Of a DNA stretch of 8,512 nucleotides, positions 7,163 to 8,512 are shown piece after piece (the stretch's first letter is position 1; the number at the start of each line of letters is the position of its first letter). The DNA comes from Chloroflexota bacterium (lineage in GTDB: Bacteria > Chloroflexota > Anaerolineae > Fen-1058). The notes beneath the pieces were generated by a model, which ran no database searches, was not told the origin of the DNA, and saw only the letters and a list, made by a program, of their open reading frames with translations. A program made the translations under genes and the position numbers. Where the stretch lies: assembly GCA_016219235.1 (NCBI GenBank), contig JACRBO010000474.1:1-8512 (forward strand), given 5' to 3'.

Positions 7163-7243
7163 AAACAAAAAGCATCTCACGCAAAGCCGCAAAGCCGCAA
7201 AGGATAGCCTGAAAACTTTGCCTCTTTGCGGCTTAGCGTGAGA
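7163..7243. terminator. Palindromic repeat acting as terminator between convergent genes
   Basis: The left arm at 7175-7194 and the right arm at 7224-7243 (TCTCACGCAAAG... and its complement) match at 19 of 20 positions. An inner stem, GCAAAG (7197-7202) with CTTTGC (7216-7221), lies inside. The left arm runs into a period-8 tandem repeat of GCAAAGCC starting at 7181. Read on the minus strand, the stem is followed by a T-rich run (complement of 7163-7172). It therefore suits termination of the ferric-reductase gene best; on the plus strand the tail is poor. CTCACGCAAAG-type palindromes recur in many bacterial genomes as dispersed elements, so this may be a repeat copy used as a terminator. 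Confidence 0.65.
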
Positions 7244-7267
7244 AAATCTTGCGCGACTTGAAATCGC

Positions 7268-8008
7268 CTAATGCGCGGTCTTCAGTTTTGCCGATCGCTT
7301 CGTCGCCAGAATGCGATACGTCAGCAGGAAACTCACTGACACAATCGTGCCAATGTACAACACTTGCATCAACGGCCAATGGCTGTCGGTGCCGGCCAAT
7401 ACGCCGTGAACCGTCACCATCACCCACACGCCGAAACTGGAATAGTGCACCAGTCGCCACACGCGATGGCCGATGCGTTTCTTGATGTAGAACGATACGA
7501 TCAGCCCGGCCATGAGATACGCGCCCAAAATGCCCAATCCCACCCACAGCGGTTGATACGTTGAACGAAACGGGATCAACAGATCGAGCACGCTGAACTG
7601 AATGTAACTGTCGCCCAGCAAAATGAAGGCGTGGAACACGCCAGCGACCAGCGCCGCGATCGACAGGAACTGATGCAGTTCATACGTCAAGATGGGCTTC
7701 ACCACGCCGTCGAGGACTTTGTTGGTGACCATCAAGCCCCACGCCACTGAGCCCCACACCAACAAGTAAGCCACGATACCGGCCGAGCGCGCCATGTACC
7801 AGTACACGCGCGAATCGGCGGCGGGCGCTGCGCCCAACCAGCGACCTGCCTGAGTCAACGCTTCGCCGATGGACAGTGAAGCCGGTTGCCACTGACCGGT
7901 GAGCAGCAGCGCCGTCAACAGGCCCAGCGCGATCGCCGCGCCGCTCAAGACGGCTTCCGTCAACGTCGCTTCAGAGGGTCGGGGTTGCTGCGTAGGTAAA
8001 GAGGACAT
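7268..8008 (-). CDS. Ferric-reductase-like heme membrane protein
   Basis: This 246-aa integral membrane protein has about six helices (near residues 19-38, 67-94, 108-131, 153-175, 186-206 and 213-233), matching the ferric reductase-like transmembrane domain family (MsrQ/YedZ and NOX-type cytochrome b core). Two histidine pairs sit in two helices with classic bis-heme spacing: His112 and His126 (ELHQF...VFHAF), and His188 and His201 (LVHYS...TVHGV). It should carry heme and move electrons across the membrane. There is no NAD- or FAD-binding extension, so a separate flavoprotein partner is expected. Its start lies inside the end of the ApbE-like gene (38-base overlap), and a strong AGGAG 7 bases before the ATG fixes it. 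The physiological acceptor (iron, methionine sulfoxide reductase or another) cannot be read from the sequence. Confidence 0.85.
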   Translation of the reverse strand: MSSLPTQQPRPSEATLTEAVLSGAAIALGLLTALLLTGQWQPASLSIGEALTQAGRWLGAAPAADSRVYWYMARSAGIVAYLLVWGSVAWGLMVTNKVLDGVVKPILTYELHQFLSIAALVAGVFHAFILLGDSYIQFSVLDLLIPFRSTYQPLWVGLGILGAYLMAGLIVSFYIKKRIGHRVWRLVHYSSFGVWVMVTVHGVLAGTDSHWPLMQVLYIGTIVSVSFLLTYRILATKRSAKLKTAH

Positions 8009-8512
8009 CGAGATACTCCTGAAAAGAACTGGAAATTAAGGCTTCGTCGTCGGTCGTGACTACGCACGCGGCCAACGCCGGATGGGTTTCGATCAAGTAT
8101 AGGCCCGCCTCCGCGCCCAACACAAACACCGCTTTAGCGTAGACCTCGGCTTCGATTGTTGTGGGTGCGATTACCGTGACCGACAGCGCATCACTGGCCG
8201 CCGATTGCCCCGTGCGCGGATCGATCAGGTGATGCTGCCACGTGCCGCCGCGCTGCCACTTGCGTCGATCGATCCCGGACGTCGCCACCGCCCGATCGCG
8301 CAACCGCAGCGACGCGATGTCGTTCGCCCGATCGAACGGATCGGCGATCTCGATTGTCCAGTGCGTCGTCCCGGGCACGGTGCCTTGTGTCATAATGTCG
8401 CCGCCTGCATCCACCAAACACGGCCCGTATTTTGCCAACTGCTGCGCCGCTCGCTGCACAGCCCAACCCTTGACGATGCCGCCCAGATCGAGGCGCACAC
8501 CCAGTGGCAACG
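7971..8512 (-). CDS. apbE: ApbE-type FAD:protein FMN transferase, 5' end cut by window edge
   Basis: About 180 C-terminal residues of an ApbE family enzyme are present; the gene continues past the right edge. ApbE transfers FMN from FAD to a Thr or Ser of target proteins, usually on the extracytoplasmic side. Visible family motifs are the DLGGIVKGWAVQRA segment, DAGGDI, ATSGIDRRKW, HHLIDPRTGQ, and the SVTVIAP...AVFVLG strand-helix unit near the end. In the last unit the usual metal-binding Ala-Asp...Ala-Thr pattern reads Ala-Glu...Ala-Lys (EAEVYAKA). I believe this variant also occurs in other bacterial ApbE-like proteins. The first in-frame TTG near the edge is an internal Leu codon, not a start. 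The stop lies 38 bases inside the ferric-reductase-like gene, so the two are almost surely one operon. No FMN-acceptor protein is visible; it may lie upstream, beyond the window. Confidence 0.88.
   Translation of the reverse strand, partial: LPLGVRLDLGGIVKGWAVQRAAQQLAKYGPCLVDAGGDIMTQGTVPGTTHWTIEIADPFDRANDIASLRLRDRAVATSGIDRRKWQRGGTWQHHLIDPRTGQSAASDALSVTVIAPTTIEAEVYAKAVFVLGAEAGLYLIETHPALAACVVTTDDEALISSSFQEYLDVLFTYAATPTL
8016..8020 (-). promoter_or_regulatory. Shine-Dalgarno site for the ferric-reductase-like gene
   Basis: On the minus strand AGGAG (plus-strand CTCCT) lies 7 bases before the ATG at 8008-8006. It is embedded in the coding sequence of the upstream ApbE-like gene. It is the clearest ribosome-binding site in the window and supports both this start and independent reinitiation within the overlap. 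Confidence 0.8.

Noticed and set aside
7181..7202. Tandem GCAAAGCC units as a CRISPR or satellite array
   Set aside because: There are only two and three-quarter 8-base units and no spacers; they are part of the palindromic terminator.
1..8512. tRNA, rRNA or CRISPR array anywhere in the window
   Set aside because: Reading both strands showed no tRNA-like TTCGANNC arm in context, no rRNA segment and no regularly spaced repeats.

Overview
This 8.5 kb window is GC-rich bacterial chromosomal DNA, densely coding on the plus strand for about 7 kb and then switching to a convergent minus-strand pair. The gene set and the CTCACGCAAAG-type palindromic repeat fit a Chloroflexota-like bacterium. Those genes are a transglutaminase-like membrane protein, a GAF-PAS adenylate cyclase, a two-domain RNase H, and an ApbE/ferric-reductase pair. 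That assignment rests on general gene content only and is low confidence; no rRNA or other marker gene is present.

Layout. Positions 1-258 hold no supportable gene but include a good sigma70-type promoter (155-183). It feeds a 783-aa TgpA-like transglutaminase membrane protein (259-2610), whose stop codon lies in the loop of an intrinsic terminator (2594-2627). A structured 170-base gap follows, with an imperfect inverted repeat (2674-2755) and a small hairpin just before the next start codon. Then comes a class III adenylate cyclase with GAF and PAS sensor domains (2784-4562). Thirty-five bases later a compact type II restriction-modification pair begins: a beta-class amino-methyltransferase (4598-5602) and a PD-(D/E)XK endonuclease (5599-6261), joined by an ATGA overlap. 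The endonuclease gene overlaps by 8 bases an RNase HI gene (6254-7144). That protein carries a second RNase H-fold domain in exact register which has lost every catalytic residue. Transcription converges at a palindromic repeat/terminator (7175-7243). On the minus strand lie a ferric-reductase-like six-helix heme membrane protein (7268-8008) and, upstream of it and cut by the right window edge, an ApbE-type FMN transferase (7971-8512).

How the genes work together. The cyclase, methyltransferase, endonuclease and RNase H genes form a head-to-tail chain with tiny gaps or overlaps, so they may be co-transcribed, although the restriction-modification pair looks like an acquired cassette. The methyltransferase and endonuclease are a self-contained DNA defence module with no visible controller gene. 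ApbE and the heme membrane protein overlap and probably form an electron-transfer module in which ApbE attaches FMN to a partner outside the window. The most noteworthy items are the RNase H/pseudo-RNase H fusion and the restriction-modification pair, whose two partners resemble different known type II systems.
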